Assembly (NCBI GenBank): GCA_905250025.1
Contig: CAJNOJ010000200.1
Coordinates: 124,001-188,000 of the forward strand
Source of the DNA: Adineta ricciae
Taxonomy: Eukaryota; Rotifera; Eurotatoria; Adinetida; Adinetidae
Reading direction: 5' to 3'
DNA length: 64,000 nucleotides
The position numbers were made by a program, and so were the translations under genes. The notes under the pieces are model-generated. The model was not told the origin of the DNA. It did no database searches and was given only the letters and a program-made list of their open reading frames with translations. Positions 22,578 through 39,096 of this stretch are shown here, piece by piece (position 1 is the stretch's first letter; the number at the start of each line of letters is the position of its first letter).

Positions 22578-25500
22578 TTATTTATAGGTGATCAAATAAT
22601 CTGCATAAACACCGGCGTCATGATAGACAACAAAGATATGTTGTCCGTCCGTAGTTGTATCAAAGCCAGTTGGAACAGTTTTCATACTTGCATCACCCTT
22701 GGTTGTTTTACCAATAAGAACACTTGCTAGAAACATTGTACGTTGTCCTGCACTATTTGCAGGTGCATATTGGTGACTATAAATTGCTTGAGCATGAAAA
22801 TACACGCCAAAACCGTATAGCGTACCTAAAAGTAGAGTATGAGATGCGCTTAAGTTCTAGTGAATGAATTCACCGTTGACACCGGCAAATGATCGATTAA
22901 AACAGTTTTCAATAATCTGATCAACAGATGTATTAGGGCAGCCGTGAAACAGTTGACGTTCATCTAAGGTCGAATAACGTCGTTTGAAATCTTCGCGATG
23001 CGCATCATACTGGAAGAAAGGACACGTAATTCAGTTAATCAAAAGCAGCAAATTACCTGTTTGTACCATCGCTCATTTTGAATACGCTCGATTTTAACTA
23101 TTTGAGCATATTTACCAAGCATGGTTGTATGAAACCGTGCAAGTACATTTTGATATTCCGGCGACTCTGCTGGTAATGTAACTCGTTTACAATTTTTATC
23201 TGATGGTTCCCAAGTCTGATTAACGAAAAAGGAATAGTTTGCGATGTTTTACTAGATTGAGATACTAACGCTTGGTAATGTCGAATCTATAGGCTTTCGA
23301 CGTACACGACGAGATGTGGAACCATTTTCTACCATCGTAGCAAAATCTATCCTACATTTTTCGTCCTTATCATTGGTAAATTCAATCTGAAGTGAAATCA
23401 AACATTCGCATTAGATGCATAGATTTTTTTACAAGAATTTCAGCATACTTGAGGAAGTTTTTTCAGATAAGCATCTTCAATTATTCCGTTTAGTTTAAAC
23501 GAATACTGTTCCCATGTGTCTGAATTGGGTGTTTTCTCCATCGACCAAATAACACCACGTGACACGGCATGAATGCGTTCTTGTTTCAATGCTTCGTTTG
23601 TTAATTGATAAAAATATTTCTCAGCTTCATGTACCTAGAGACACTCACAGAACATTCAACGAGAAACGACAACATTCGTCTTACTCCATCTTTGATTCCG
23701 GCAAGTTCAAGTGTGATATTATCGAGATCGAGCGTTGGAATAACGATTTGCTTAAGACAAAATTCGTAAAACTTGTAGATTGTCTTTTGCGGCCAATCAA
23801 GCATGTCTCGTTTGTCAGTCAGTTTCTTTGTAATGGAAACATCGCGTACCAAATTAAAAATCTCTTGTTTGCATCTTATTAAATGATCGTTTGTTGAACT
23901 GATTAGTGTTATTTTAACGACTAGAACAGAATGCTATGTAAATCAAGCAAAATTCCTCGAGAGAAAAGGCAACCTACCTTTACGATCGAATGCAATACTC
24001 GACTGATCTGTTCTTCTCGCCGGTGAAGTTTTCTCATTGATGTTCGGATCAACAGTAATCAATTCATTAAGACGTTGAATAAATGCATCGAAAACATCTT
24101 TTTGATCGGCAAGAACGACAACGGAGATATTCATTTTTTGCTTACAAAATTTCAATTGTTTTTGTATTTCCTTCAGCATATACTTGGCGATTGTTAATGG
24201 AGAAATTTTGAAACCACCACAACCAACAGTTGGAAAAGCTACAGAAACTGGATGTTCGAATCATCAATCATTGTTGTTATGAACTTACCAATGCTTTTAA
24301 ATGCATGGCTAGAAGCATATTGAAATGCCGTTCCAATAAATACACTTAGCGACGCTTGAACATCATCGTCATCGTTCGTATCTGCCGACCACGGAATGAA
24401 AAAGATCTTTTTACACGGCAATTCACCAGCATTGGTTGCACTTGGAAAGCCATCCGATGACTGTATTGAGCGATATTCGTCTACGACTGATCCTCCAGCT
24501 TTCTTCACAATTGCTGAACACAGATATTGGGATGTGGAGCATACAACAATGGCATCAACCTAAGTCAAAAATTTTTTTGTATAGTATTTGCTCAAATGGC
24601 CCCTTACCGCTTGTGTAGTTAAGTCACCTACACAGATATTGACCGTCGAATGGTCAACAACCGCACTAGTTGCAGTCGAAGATGCCATCGAAGCTGTTGC
24701 TGATGTCGTATTTTGTTTGTCTTTTATTCCTTCGTCAAGATCGGCGGCACGTGCTTTTGGAATCGGAATATATTCTCGGTGTGTGTCAATCGTTTTTTCT
24801 ACGTAACATTTAGGTTTGACAATCTGTCGAATTCGTTCGAAATTCTTGGTAACAAACACATCGAAACCGAGTTCTCTAATTTCAAATGATAGTTCTTCGA
24901 TTTGCGTGATCTCATTTAGACACTCTTTGATTTTCGAATGTAGGTCAACCGGAGCGAGAAATTCACCATCTTCACGTAGACGATTCAAACTGAGATCACA
25001 TCCACTCGATTTATACCGTGCTTCAAGTTTGGCAAGATCATTCTTGGCTACATGTTTCAAATAGTTGAACTGAAAAAAAAATCGAGAAAAAGTCATCACA
25101 GCCAAGGCAAGTTTTCAAATGTCTACTTGTTTATCTGATAATTCGATTTTACATCTTTGTGGTTCATGTTTGTTTTTCAGTTGTTCAAACTTTTGATGGT
25201 ACTCTTTGACTAAATCGGATACACCAAACAAATGAATGGTATTCGATTGTGTTTCGAAACAGATGTTCTTCTTGTAGTCAGCTCGCCTGCGAACTTTCGC
25301 TTCCAAATCCGTCCATTCTTTCTGAAGGGTAGAGCCAACTGATTGAGCAGTATAACGAACTACTGTAGATGAAAACTTATTTTGCACAATATCATCGATT
25401 TGTTGTTCGTCAATGCCGAATTGTGGGTTGAACATGTCAAAATAGTGGGCAGCTACCGCTGACGGAGAAATTCGATCGCAAATACAAGTGAGGTCTGCTA

Positions 25501-28283
25501 ATTTGAAATGATAGTGAATAACTTCGACTACGTCGTTGATTTTCGTCCAGTAACCATCTACAAGTAAATGAACAGAACATTTAATTAGTTGCGAAGAGGG
25601 AAAATCTTTCTACCAGTTTCGTCATCGTATGTTTTTGTTTGCTTCGATGAAAACAAGTCCATCACGTCTTGTATAGCATTCTGTGCTTCATTTTCATCAC
25701 CGGTAACTTTCACGATAATACAAGGGCGTATGCCTTTTGTCGTCTCACTGAGATTTCGTCTTTCAATGGTCGTTTTAACATGAAAGACATTTTGTAAATG
25801 TTGCTTCAAACGATCTTCGAATCTTTCGATTGAAAACATGATGATTTCCTCGTGTGCGTACATAGTATATGTTGAACTCGACATACCAGCTGGTATCGTC
25901 GGTAAACTATGAAACCTGAATAATTTAAAAGTCATACGGTTGAATGAAAGCTCTATTGACACACGTACTGTTCAGTCGTGTTAGAATTTAAAGAAGTGAT
26001 TGATGATGACCTTGAAACATTACTAAAGAGAAATGTGTGTGAATGAGCAATTCCATATAATTCGGATTTACTTTTGAGTGGAAAATCCTTTCATGAGCGG
26101 TGGAATCCGTTCCAATCGAGGATTTGTTTGTTTTTCGTGATACCATGCACTTCGTAATTCTGCCATGTGGCTGAATTTTGCTGCTACTAAATAATCTTGT
26201 CCATTCACTTGTTTATACGCGATATAATCAGATTTTTCTTGAAGAGTCTTTATTTGATCGTGATTTAGTGCCTGGCATGTTTTATACTGGAATTGTTTCA
26301 TAAAATCTCGTGTTTTATTTCCCAGAATTGCTTCTTTGCACGCGCCTTGACTATTCGATGGAAAAGTACCAGAATAAATGGCTTCGTCTTGATTCACATG
26401 AACTTCGCCTCCAAAATCATTGTCTAAAATGGACATGTTAACGTGAGATAAAACAATCAAAGAACTTGGTGATGAGAACGTACGGATAAATGCTTTGTAT
26501 TCAGATCCAAATCTCGCATGGCTCGCAATTAAAGCCCAATGCGGAAGAAGTTTGATGACTGTTTGACAAGATGCATTAACAGGTGGTGAAGTCGTAGTTA
26601 AACGAGTAGCACTATTACTGTTAAGTAGTGTCGTTTGCTCGGCGTCCGATCGTGGAGTGCTGTCTTCTTCGACGTTGTCGAGAATTGGAGTAATTGTAAC
26701 GTCAAATTTGTTTTCCACTGATTCATTTATTGACATCCAGCGTTTCATAGCTTAAACCAGAAGAACGTAGGCGTAGGAGATATTCGAAGACTTCGGACTA
26801 CTTACCATCGACACTAATGAAATCTACTTCGGCGGACTCATCTGTGGGAAAATCATATGCAAAGATATCATCCCAGACTGACTGAAAAATAGCTTTTACA
26901 TCATCGACAGTCATTGATTGATTACTATCATTATGATGAACCTCCACGCCGCTACTATCATAAATTTGTACTAAACTGATTCGTTTGCCGTACAGATGTG
27001 GTCGAGATTCATGCGCTCGACATAGCTGAGTAGAGTCTATGTAAAGCGAATGTTTATGCATGCAATATCATGTCGTTTCTTATGGAAATACTCACCGACA
27101 CCAGTATCACATTGGACTAGAATGATCTGTTCATTTTCGGATGAGAGATCTTGTACATGAGTTTTTACGTCTTTTCCAACGAGTGTTGAGATGTATAGAG
27201 CGAAACGAGGTTGACTGATCTTGTCAGATTCATTATCGATTGTCGTTTTCAATAGGAAACTTTTCTTATCAATCGTTTGATTCACAGACTTAAATTTTAT
27301 GTCAATACCATGATGTTTAAGGATTGACATTCGAAGAAGTTTGTCTACATCTGAGAAACAGATAAAAGAGAAGATTTATTTTTGCAACTGAGTGAAAAAA
27401 TCTTTACCACTTGTTTGTTTTAATTGAATAGTACGTCGGCGAAAATAATCGTCTTCTTTTTCATTGAATTTCTCTTCAATTTCTATATCCTGGAGTTTTA
27501 AAAGCATTTCAATCATTTCCATATCCATCTGTGGGGCGTGACTCGATGACGGATAGCTAAGTTCCACCTGTCGAGTAACATCATCCCTCACTCTTGTCGA
27601 TACGTGACGAGTAAAACCACGGCCACCACCACGATCACGGCCACGACCACGACCACGTCCTCTTCCACCTCGATGGTCAGCTCGACCACCGCGATGACCT
27701 CCCCGCTGTGCTTGTCGTGTTGGTTTGGGCATCTAGTCAACAGTAAGTTCTTCGCATGATTATTCACGAAGATCAAATCGCTTTCTTACTGTTGATGTTT
27801 TCATTCTACGAAGCAGTTTGCAAATTAGCATCGGATTAATATTCTGACAATGATTCTGTACAGCTAGTCTACGATTGTTTCCTTGATTGAAGTTGTGTGG
27901 AAAGGAACAAGCTTTATTATGACAATGTCTATCGAAAAAATGTCGACAGATGTGCAGTTTATCACACGCTGGTTCATCAGATTTACACTGACCATCGAGA
28001 AAATCCTGACAAACTGCAAGCTAAAACATACAAAGGACATTCAATCACGAAAAATCCCAAATTATTAGTTTACCTGTGGTTCAACTCGAATATTCCACGT
28101 TCCGTCGTACCTGGATGTCAATTGAAAGAAAGCTGGACTAAGCATTTGGACTTGTCGACGTACATCACCTGGATTAAACTTAATTCCTTGAGCGGTAAGT
28201 GCATTGTTCAATTCTGTATCGCTTAACACATCGACTTGTTTGTCAAGAAATACAGCGATGATACTTTCTGTTAAATTACTCAT
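22578..28283 (-). CDS. CCCH, RGG, macro, WWE and PARP mono-ADP-ribosyltransferase
   Basis: Nineteen exons from 28074-28283 to 22578-22825, all in phase, give 1577 aa. Residues 1-66 are winged-helix-like; two perfect CCCH fingers follow (C74-x7-C82-x6-C89-x3-H93 and C95-x7-C103-x4-C108-x3-H112), as at the N-terminus of ZC3HAV1/ZAP and PARP12. An RGG box lies at about 155-185. The middle resembles the RRM/KH region of PARP14; one macro domain (FPTVGCGGFKI, residues about 1025-1195), a WWE domain (WEQYSFKLNG, about 1300-1390) and a PARP fold (1398-1577) follow. The catalytic residues read H1472 (LFHG), Y1511 (AIYSHQY) and I1559 (HIFVVYHD), the H-Y-I type of mono-transferases. Antiviral RNA sensing plus ADP-ribosylation is inferred from the domains. 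Confidence 0.9.
27606..27702 (-). other. RGG-box coding segment
   Basis: Within exon 3 of the PARP gene, glycine and arginine codons alternate (RGGRADHRGGRGRGRGRGR, then DRGGGRG). RGG boxes bind RNA and are arginine-methylation targets. The downstream paralogue has a Pro/Ser-rich linker here instead. Confidence 0.85.
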
Positions 28284-28593
28284 TGATGTAGTAATAACAT
28301 CTACAGATGAGAATGAAGAAAGAAACAGAATAGAAAAATTTCATCATTTTTTCACTTTTATGTCAACGAAGGACAAAAAAAACACTCATCGAATGGTGCG
28401 TGTAGCGTATATTTAACAAAAAGAAAAGAGCAACATATTGCAACAATCTATCGTACAAACAGCTGGATGATTTTACTGTGCTACTTGTGTTTATTTAGTA
28501 TATTGAAGAGAAGGTGTGATGTAAAATATCGAATATCTATCTGCTCGATGAAATCTTGCAAAACTGAACAACACGAAACGACATAAATAATGA
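28284..28593. other. Promoter side of the PARP gene and 3' side of ILK
   Basis: 310 bp between the PARP start (28283) and the ILK stop (28594), both minus strand, so it must hold both the ILK poly(A) site and the PARP promoter. No further gene and no clear interferon-type element was recognised. Confidence 0.45.
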
Positions 28594-30654
28594 TTAAAAA
28601 TGAATTTTTCCTAAAATGGGCAAGACAGCGTCGAACGACGGACGTTTGGTTGGATCATCATGTGTACATATCTGAATAAGTTTATCAATATGAGATGAAA
28701 CACCTGTCGGTGGTAAGCGAAGACGATCTTGAACAATCTATTCAAGGTAAATTTTTATTAAAATAAGTCATCAAAGCAAACACATTACTTTTAAACCACA
28801 TTGCATCGGTGTAAAATCTCCGAATGGTATCCGACGTGTAAATATTTCCCAGAGAAGAATTGCAAATGACCAAATATCTGACGCGTTAGTGAATGTTCCA
28901 TTTTCTAAGGCTAATACAAAACAAATGCTGAATATTCGACCTTTTCTAGATATCACTCTTACTTTCTGGTGCCATCCAGGCAGGTTGATCAAATTCAATG
29001 TTGGATTGAAACGGAAAATGACAATCCGCCAAATTGAGCCGAGCAACATATTCCTCATTAACCTAAATAAGCAAAATGGTGAATTAACTTTCGATTTTTC
29101 TTGTTCATTTATCATAAACAAAAGTGATATGGATATTCTTGAAGACAGAGATACATCAATAGTGTTTGTCGATTGGTTTAGTCAAGTTATTGGAATTTCA
29201 CACAAGTAAGTAGTATGAGAAGATGATTAAAATATAGAGTATACCTGATTCCCAACACAATGAATGCGTTCGGTTTTTATCTGTTAGAAAGAATGCAAAA
29301 CTAATGAGCAAAGACTCCTCTCACATATTTACCACGATATGATGGCTGTTGAGAACAAATTGAGGACGAAATGAGGTTGATATACCATGCAAGTATGCCA
29401 TACCACGACCGATGTACAATGCCAATTTGTTCGATGTTGACGGATCGAGGAGTGAATCTGAAAGCAAGAAATATTGATCGAATTGTTGAGGGAGAAGAGT
29501 TTCAAGTACTTGTTTTATGTAATAGATGAAATAATGTTTGGCTTCCATAGAAGTTTTGGGTGAGAATAATAAAGTTTGGCGTATCATGACAAACAGCAAA
29601 TGGAACAAGCAAATATGATGAATTGAATGCTCTAAATAGTTGTCTTCATTCGATGTAGAAGAAAGAAAAATTGAGAGAATCTACTTTATCTTATCGATCT
29701 CATGTTGAAAGAGTGTTGGTGTGTAAGTCTGATGACGTAGTTTGAATATTTTCGCTATAATAGGTATATCGTTGAAGATTCCTCGCCAAACCTCTTTTCG
29801 ATGATTCGTATAGAGACAGCATTCGAATTGTAATTCTCGAATGTCGATTACTGGTTGAGTTGAGAGAGATCCAAGAAGGTCTCCAGTACGTACATTGGAA
29901 AATTGATTGTATTCTTCGAATGGAATAATTCGTTCATCTTGTCCTTGTTCTATTGCCAAATCTATCGAACGGTGAGATTATGTGTTTAAAACCGATTTGA
30001 GAAGTGAAAAGACAAACCTTTCAATCGAATACAGATTTCTCGTGATGTGCATAAATCCAATGGTGTTTGTCCATAACGATTTGAAACAAAAAGTAAAGCA
30101 TGATGATTTTCGATGAGAGATTGTGCGATCGAGAGATAGCGATGGAAACACGCATAGTGTAATGGAGTGTTTCCATGAATATTTGTTACATTGACATGAG
30201 CTTTGTATTTAATTAACTGAATAATAAAAAAAGATTGAAAGAGGTCATTGAAAAAGAAATGAAACTTTACTTGTTGAACAATTTCGAAATGATTATGACT
30301 AACGGCAATGTGTAATGGTGTATCATCGCCTGAATAAGTTTATAGGTAATTTTTTTTTCGAATTCGTATGACAGAAATATCGTACCTCGGTTAACGGCGT
30401 TTACACGAACATTTCGCTGAAGCAGTAATTGAACGATCGGCAGACGACCGTACCATACAGCCCAATGTAGAAGAGTAAAACCATGTTCATCACTAGAATG
30501 AAATAGCATGCTTAGTTAAACATGTTATTTTTTAATGAATAAACTACCTTTGATGAATATCATTTGTTGTATTATCAAGCCATAAGCGGACAGCATATGT
30601 ATTGTTCTGTCGAATTAGCTGATATATATCATCATTTTCGTTAAGAAGAACCAT
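28594..30654 (-). CDS. ILK: Integrin-linked pseudokinase
   Basis: ILK links integrin tails to actin in the IPP complex (ILK-PINCH-parvin). Exons 30548-30654, 30386-30492, 30271-30329, 30018-30216, 29685-29961, 29510-29631, 29333-29457, 28963-29062, 28789-28910 and 28594-28737 give 453 aa; human ILK has 452. Ankyrin repeats (DEHGFTLLHWAVWYGRLPIVQLLL, shown in parts in exons 1-4) lead into the kinase fold. As in animal ILK the HRD motif is missing (FVLNSHHIV) and DFG is replaced (LNLADCHF), so it is a pseudokinase; the APE region reads PAWMAPE and the C-lobe SDIWSFAILLWEIFTR. The intron after exon 7 is long (270 bp) and contains a possible 36-nt in-frame exon. Confidence 0.95.
29245..29280 (-). 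other. Possible 36-nt in-frame microexon in ILK
   Basis: Inside the 270 bp ILK intron (29063-29332), an acceptor (TAACAG) and a donor (GTATAC) frame 36 nt encoding IKTERIHCVGNQ. Both flanking introns (52 and 182 bp) would be valid and the frame is kept. Skipping it gives 453 aa, matching human ILK without a gap, so it may be an alternative exon or chance. Confidence 0.3.
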
Positions 30655-31064
30655 GTGACTTGTTTTAATATGTGTTTAAAGAGTAAATGAATTCCTTTTT
30701 TGGTTTGTTACTTTAATATAACCATGCTTCTTGAATTCATATTGCTGTCGGTCTGTGTGTCTGGGAAAAAAAATTAGAACAGAACAATAAAACTCAAAAA
30801 GAATCGACCAATTATCGAATAGCGCTACTATCAATCTTGAACTTACCTTGACGTATAATGATCAAATAAATGATGTTATAGTGCTGTATAGATAAGACAA
30901 AGTCATAACCTATATTTTTATTTAGATTGTATAACGATGTTTTTACGAAGAAATAAGAGGACCAGTTTGCATAGCTTCTGGTATCATTTCCTCGTCTAAA
31001 ACCTTCACAATTTCTTTCTGTTTGGTATCAAATTTGTTAGAATATACCACTGTTCGAAGATATT

Positions 31065-31168
31065 CTGCTTCGGTCGGACCTGTTTGTTTCACGAGTTCAC
31101 TAAAATACGAGTCACCATTCGATAACAACACTTCCGTCGAATCGAACTCCACTACTCTCCCACCATTC
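31065..31168 (-). repeat. Near-identical copy of the ABCC C-terminal exon
   Basis: About 104 bp matching 33345-33447 at all but a few positions (encodes VVEFDSxEVLLSNGxSYFSE). The downstream tail of the copy is unrelated and longer than in the intact gene. Confidence 0.85.
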
Positions 31169-31170
31169 CT

Positions 31171-31411
31171 AAGTACTTACAAGATTCTTGCGGTACGTAA
31201 CAAAATGAGCCATTCAGTCGAACTGTACCATCGAAGTATGTGATTTCACCTGTTAATGTTTGCAATAAAGAGCTCTAAAGAAATATAAATGATGGAAGTG
31301 TAAAAACGAGTGTAAGAACAAACTTTGCCAGATCCGACTGGTCCAATGATGCAAATGAGATCACCAGGATGAGCATGGAAGAGAATATTTTGCAAAGAAA
31401 ACTTTCCATTC
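31171..31411 (-). repeat. Near-identical copy of ABCC NBD1 exons and intron
   Basis: About 240 bp matching 36448-36688 with only a handful of differences, including the whole 49 bp intron between the two exons. Sequence to the right of it diverges strongly from the parent, so identity stops abruptly. Confidence 0.85.
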
Positions 31412-32015
31412 TAATGAATATTCATAAGAGAAATGTCGTTTTCAACGCTTCAGATCTACCTTTTCCCATCGACCTTCCTTCAAATCACATGCCACCGACT
31501 CTGTTGAAGTTGTTTTATTTTCAATAACTGCTGAAACAACACTGACTAACATTGACAACAATCGATTGTCTCTTTCTGATTCATCCAGTAAAAGAAATTC
31601 CTATAAGAAACTCTCCCCTGCTAATCTCAACAGGCGAACACGTTTTTTCGATTTACCCGTATGCGTTTCTCAGCAGTCAAATAGCGTAACATCTCTCGCA
31701 TGCCCATAGAATTGTGCGTTTATAAGGTTACGGGAGAATCTTTCATAGTTTTGAAATGATGAATTGATACCGAATGTTGTTTTCCTATCAGACACAAGTA
31801 TATTCTCAATCGGCTTTATTGCTTTCCAGAAACCAAGCCGTCGTGAAGTTGCTATAGTGACATCTGTAGGGAATTTATCATCGAAGAAAATGATATAATA
31901 ATAGAGTGAATGAATTTTTCAAAGATAAAATCGAAATTAGCCAATGAAAAGTGCAATCAGTGTTATCATTGGATTCCTGCTTTATTCATAGTAGTGTTGA
32001 TTAACTAAATCGAAC

Positions 32016-32922
32016 ATGTCTTCAGATGGTATGAACGTTGATGATGACGTGGATCAACGCACTGAAAATGAAGTTGAATCGCGCGATTTGGTCTATCAAT
32101 CGCTAGAGCGTGATGGTTCGATAACGCGTTTTAAAGCTCAACTACGTGCTGCTATCTTTAAAACAGTCGAAAAAGCGTCGAACTCATCCGATGAAACGCA
32201 TAGACCCAAATATGAAGATAACATAAGTCGCGTTTGCAATGGAATTCTTGTTGATTGGTTAGAACACTCACGATTATTTTACACACAAGATGTATTCAAA
32301 GTCGAAACATCCGATTCGAATTGTCTTCCACCATTAACACACGGTGAACTGTTAGAAGAATTGCATCTAGACGCAAACGAAAATCAATCACAACCAATTT
32401 TACATGCATTACTCAATCGTAACAATACTGAAGTATGCCGAGAGCGATTTGAGTCCGATTGGAAATTTTTTTTCTGTAGGTCAAGAGTGCTCTTCCGGAT
32501 CATATCAAACAATCGATTGAGACGAAATTTCCAGGTGATGTTATCAATGCCATTAATCATGTTCGGGAACATTTTCGTTCCTTATTTTCACCACCATTTG
32601 ATGCCAAGGTTCTTGACGCTTACCTCGACAAGCACTTGCCCTTCTCATTAACATTTGTGAAAAAAATCGACTACGAACATATTTGCTTGAAGTGGATGCA
32701 AGCTTGTGCTCAAATACTAGTTTCAAAACCAAGCTTTAGAAAACAAATATCGCTTGAGTAAGTTTATTTTCGTTGCGTAGCATCTGATGAGCTGTTTATG
32801 TTTGTTTTAGTACACAAGTGCGACCATTATCTATTCATAATGGCATGAACAGTGATCAAACAATATCTCGTGCTCGTCGAGCGACATTCCCACTATCGGT
32901 GTCCTATGCAGAAAACTCATGA
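32016..32922 (+). CDS. FOP/CEP43-like LisH protein
   Basis: Exons 32016-32432, 32480-32757 and 32811-32922 (introns 47 and 53 bp) encode 268 aa. The N-terminal half follows the TOF-LisH layout of FOP, FOPNL/CEP20 and OFD1: LRAAIFKTVEKAS after a helical start, then ILVDWLEHSRLFYTQDVFKVE and LTHGELLEELHLD. These proteins sit at centrioles and basal bodies and bind the distal appendage or centriolar satellites. The C-terminal half (SLFSPPFDAKVLDAYLDKHL and onward) has no match I can name and the family's usual C-terminus is disordered, so it could be a diverged member with an added domain. All phases join. Confidence 0.6.
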
Positions 32923-33302
32923 AAACATTTATTATCGTCAAGTATTTTACACAATTCAGTAACAATGTAAGACTATTTTCCTCTTTCTCTAAAATGTTAA
33001 TCGGTGATGTTTTTCTCAATTAAATCTATTGATGAACTTAGTAGTCGAGTAAAACGAAGAATATTATAATAATTTAAAAAGTTAAGTTGAAATCAATTTA
33101 GTCTCGTAACACACCCGAGAAAATATCTACTATTTGATGGAGTTCATCTTTTATCAAGAAATTTAGGAAGTTATTAATTAACATCGTCTTCTAACGATCA
33201 TTCATTGTCGATCGTACGTATGTTGGCGAGATATTCATCAATAAACTGTCCATACCGTTGCACCGAACATATACCTCAGGATTATTTTATTTAAAAAAAC
33301 AA
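32923..33302. other. Convergent intergenic
   Basis: 380 bp between the ends of the FOP-like gene (plus) and the ABCC transporter (minus). AT-rich, with no gene recognised. Confidence 0.5.
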
Positions 33303-38406
<5,104 letters not shown>

Positions 38407-39096
38407 GTTAAATTGGGTTTATTAATATCAACACTCTAATCAAACAGATGTAGCTTTGTCGGCGAAGAATGGAGAAAATATGATGCCATTGCTTTTTATG
38501 CATACCAATAAATAGTTGAATGGTAACAGAAATAGTCGAAGTATTCTGCCATCTCTCGTACGTGCTGAACAAAAGGTACCGATTTCGTTACTTACTGGCA
38601 ATGTCTTCGCTCGAAAAACTAATGTTTATCTTTAAATTGGAAAGAATCTGCCATGACGAATAAAGGGAAACAGATCAAGAATGGTGTGTGTGAAGGTATG
38701 TTTGTCTATATGATGGGAGAACATTTAGGATTTCGTCAGATTGGAATGTCTCATTTCTACCCTTGATATGCATGTTCGTTACAATCATATTAAAAAAAAC
38801 TTTCTTCACTGCATCCTATACAATTCTAACTAACTACAGGTGCAGTTACTTTGTAGCTTCTGTGATTTCCACAGTATCCGTTGTGATCTGCCGACATACC
38901 TGTGAAATGAGATTTTGAAGAGTAAATTTGTATTCATACGAGATTTATCCAGCTCAAAAAATGCTTTGTTAAATTATTCTGTGAACATTCCTGTCATCTT
39001 TCGAGTGAAATTATTGGTTCATTTGCATTTTTATATACCTTCGATCTGATTGGTCAATTTTCCGCTCATTGGAAAATCAGTTGATAAATAAATAAA
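38407..39096. other. Intergenic between divergent genes
   Basis: 690 bp between the ABCC start (minus) and the mu-crystallin start (plus), so both promoters lie here. AT-rich; no gene or RNA was recognised. Confidence 0.5.

Larger units (their letters stand above)
30943..31720 (-). pseudogene. Scrambled ABCC transporter relic
   Basis: Pieces of an MRP-type ABC transporter out of normal layout. Reading on the minus strand: a LTAEKRIR segment and FLLLDESERDNRLL linker (about 31560-31710), an exon with the NBD1 Walker A (GPVGSGK, about 31328-31410), the next NBD1 exon up to YVPQES (31177-31274), then directly the C-terminal tail of a transporter (31168 down to a stop at 30943). Signature and Walker B motifs of NBD1, the second membrane domain and NBD2 are absent; a GTAAGT donor is followed within about 12 bp by the tail, leaving no room for an intron. 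The fragments at 31171-31411 and 31065-31168 are near-identical to parts of the intact gene at 33303. Confidence 0.8.

Noticed and set aside
28889-29209. 106-codon plus-strand frame across ILK
   Set aside because: Antisense to ILK exons and its long intron; no motif of its own.
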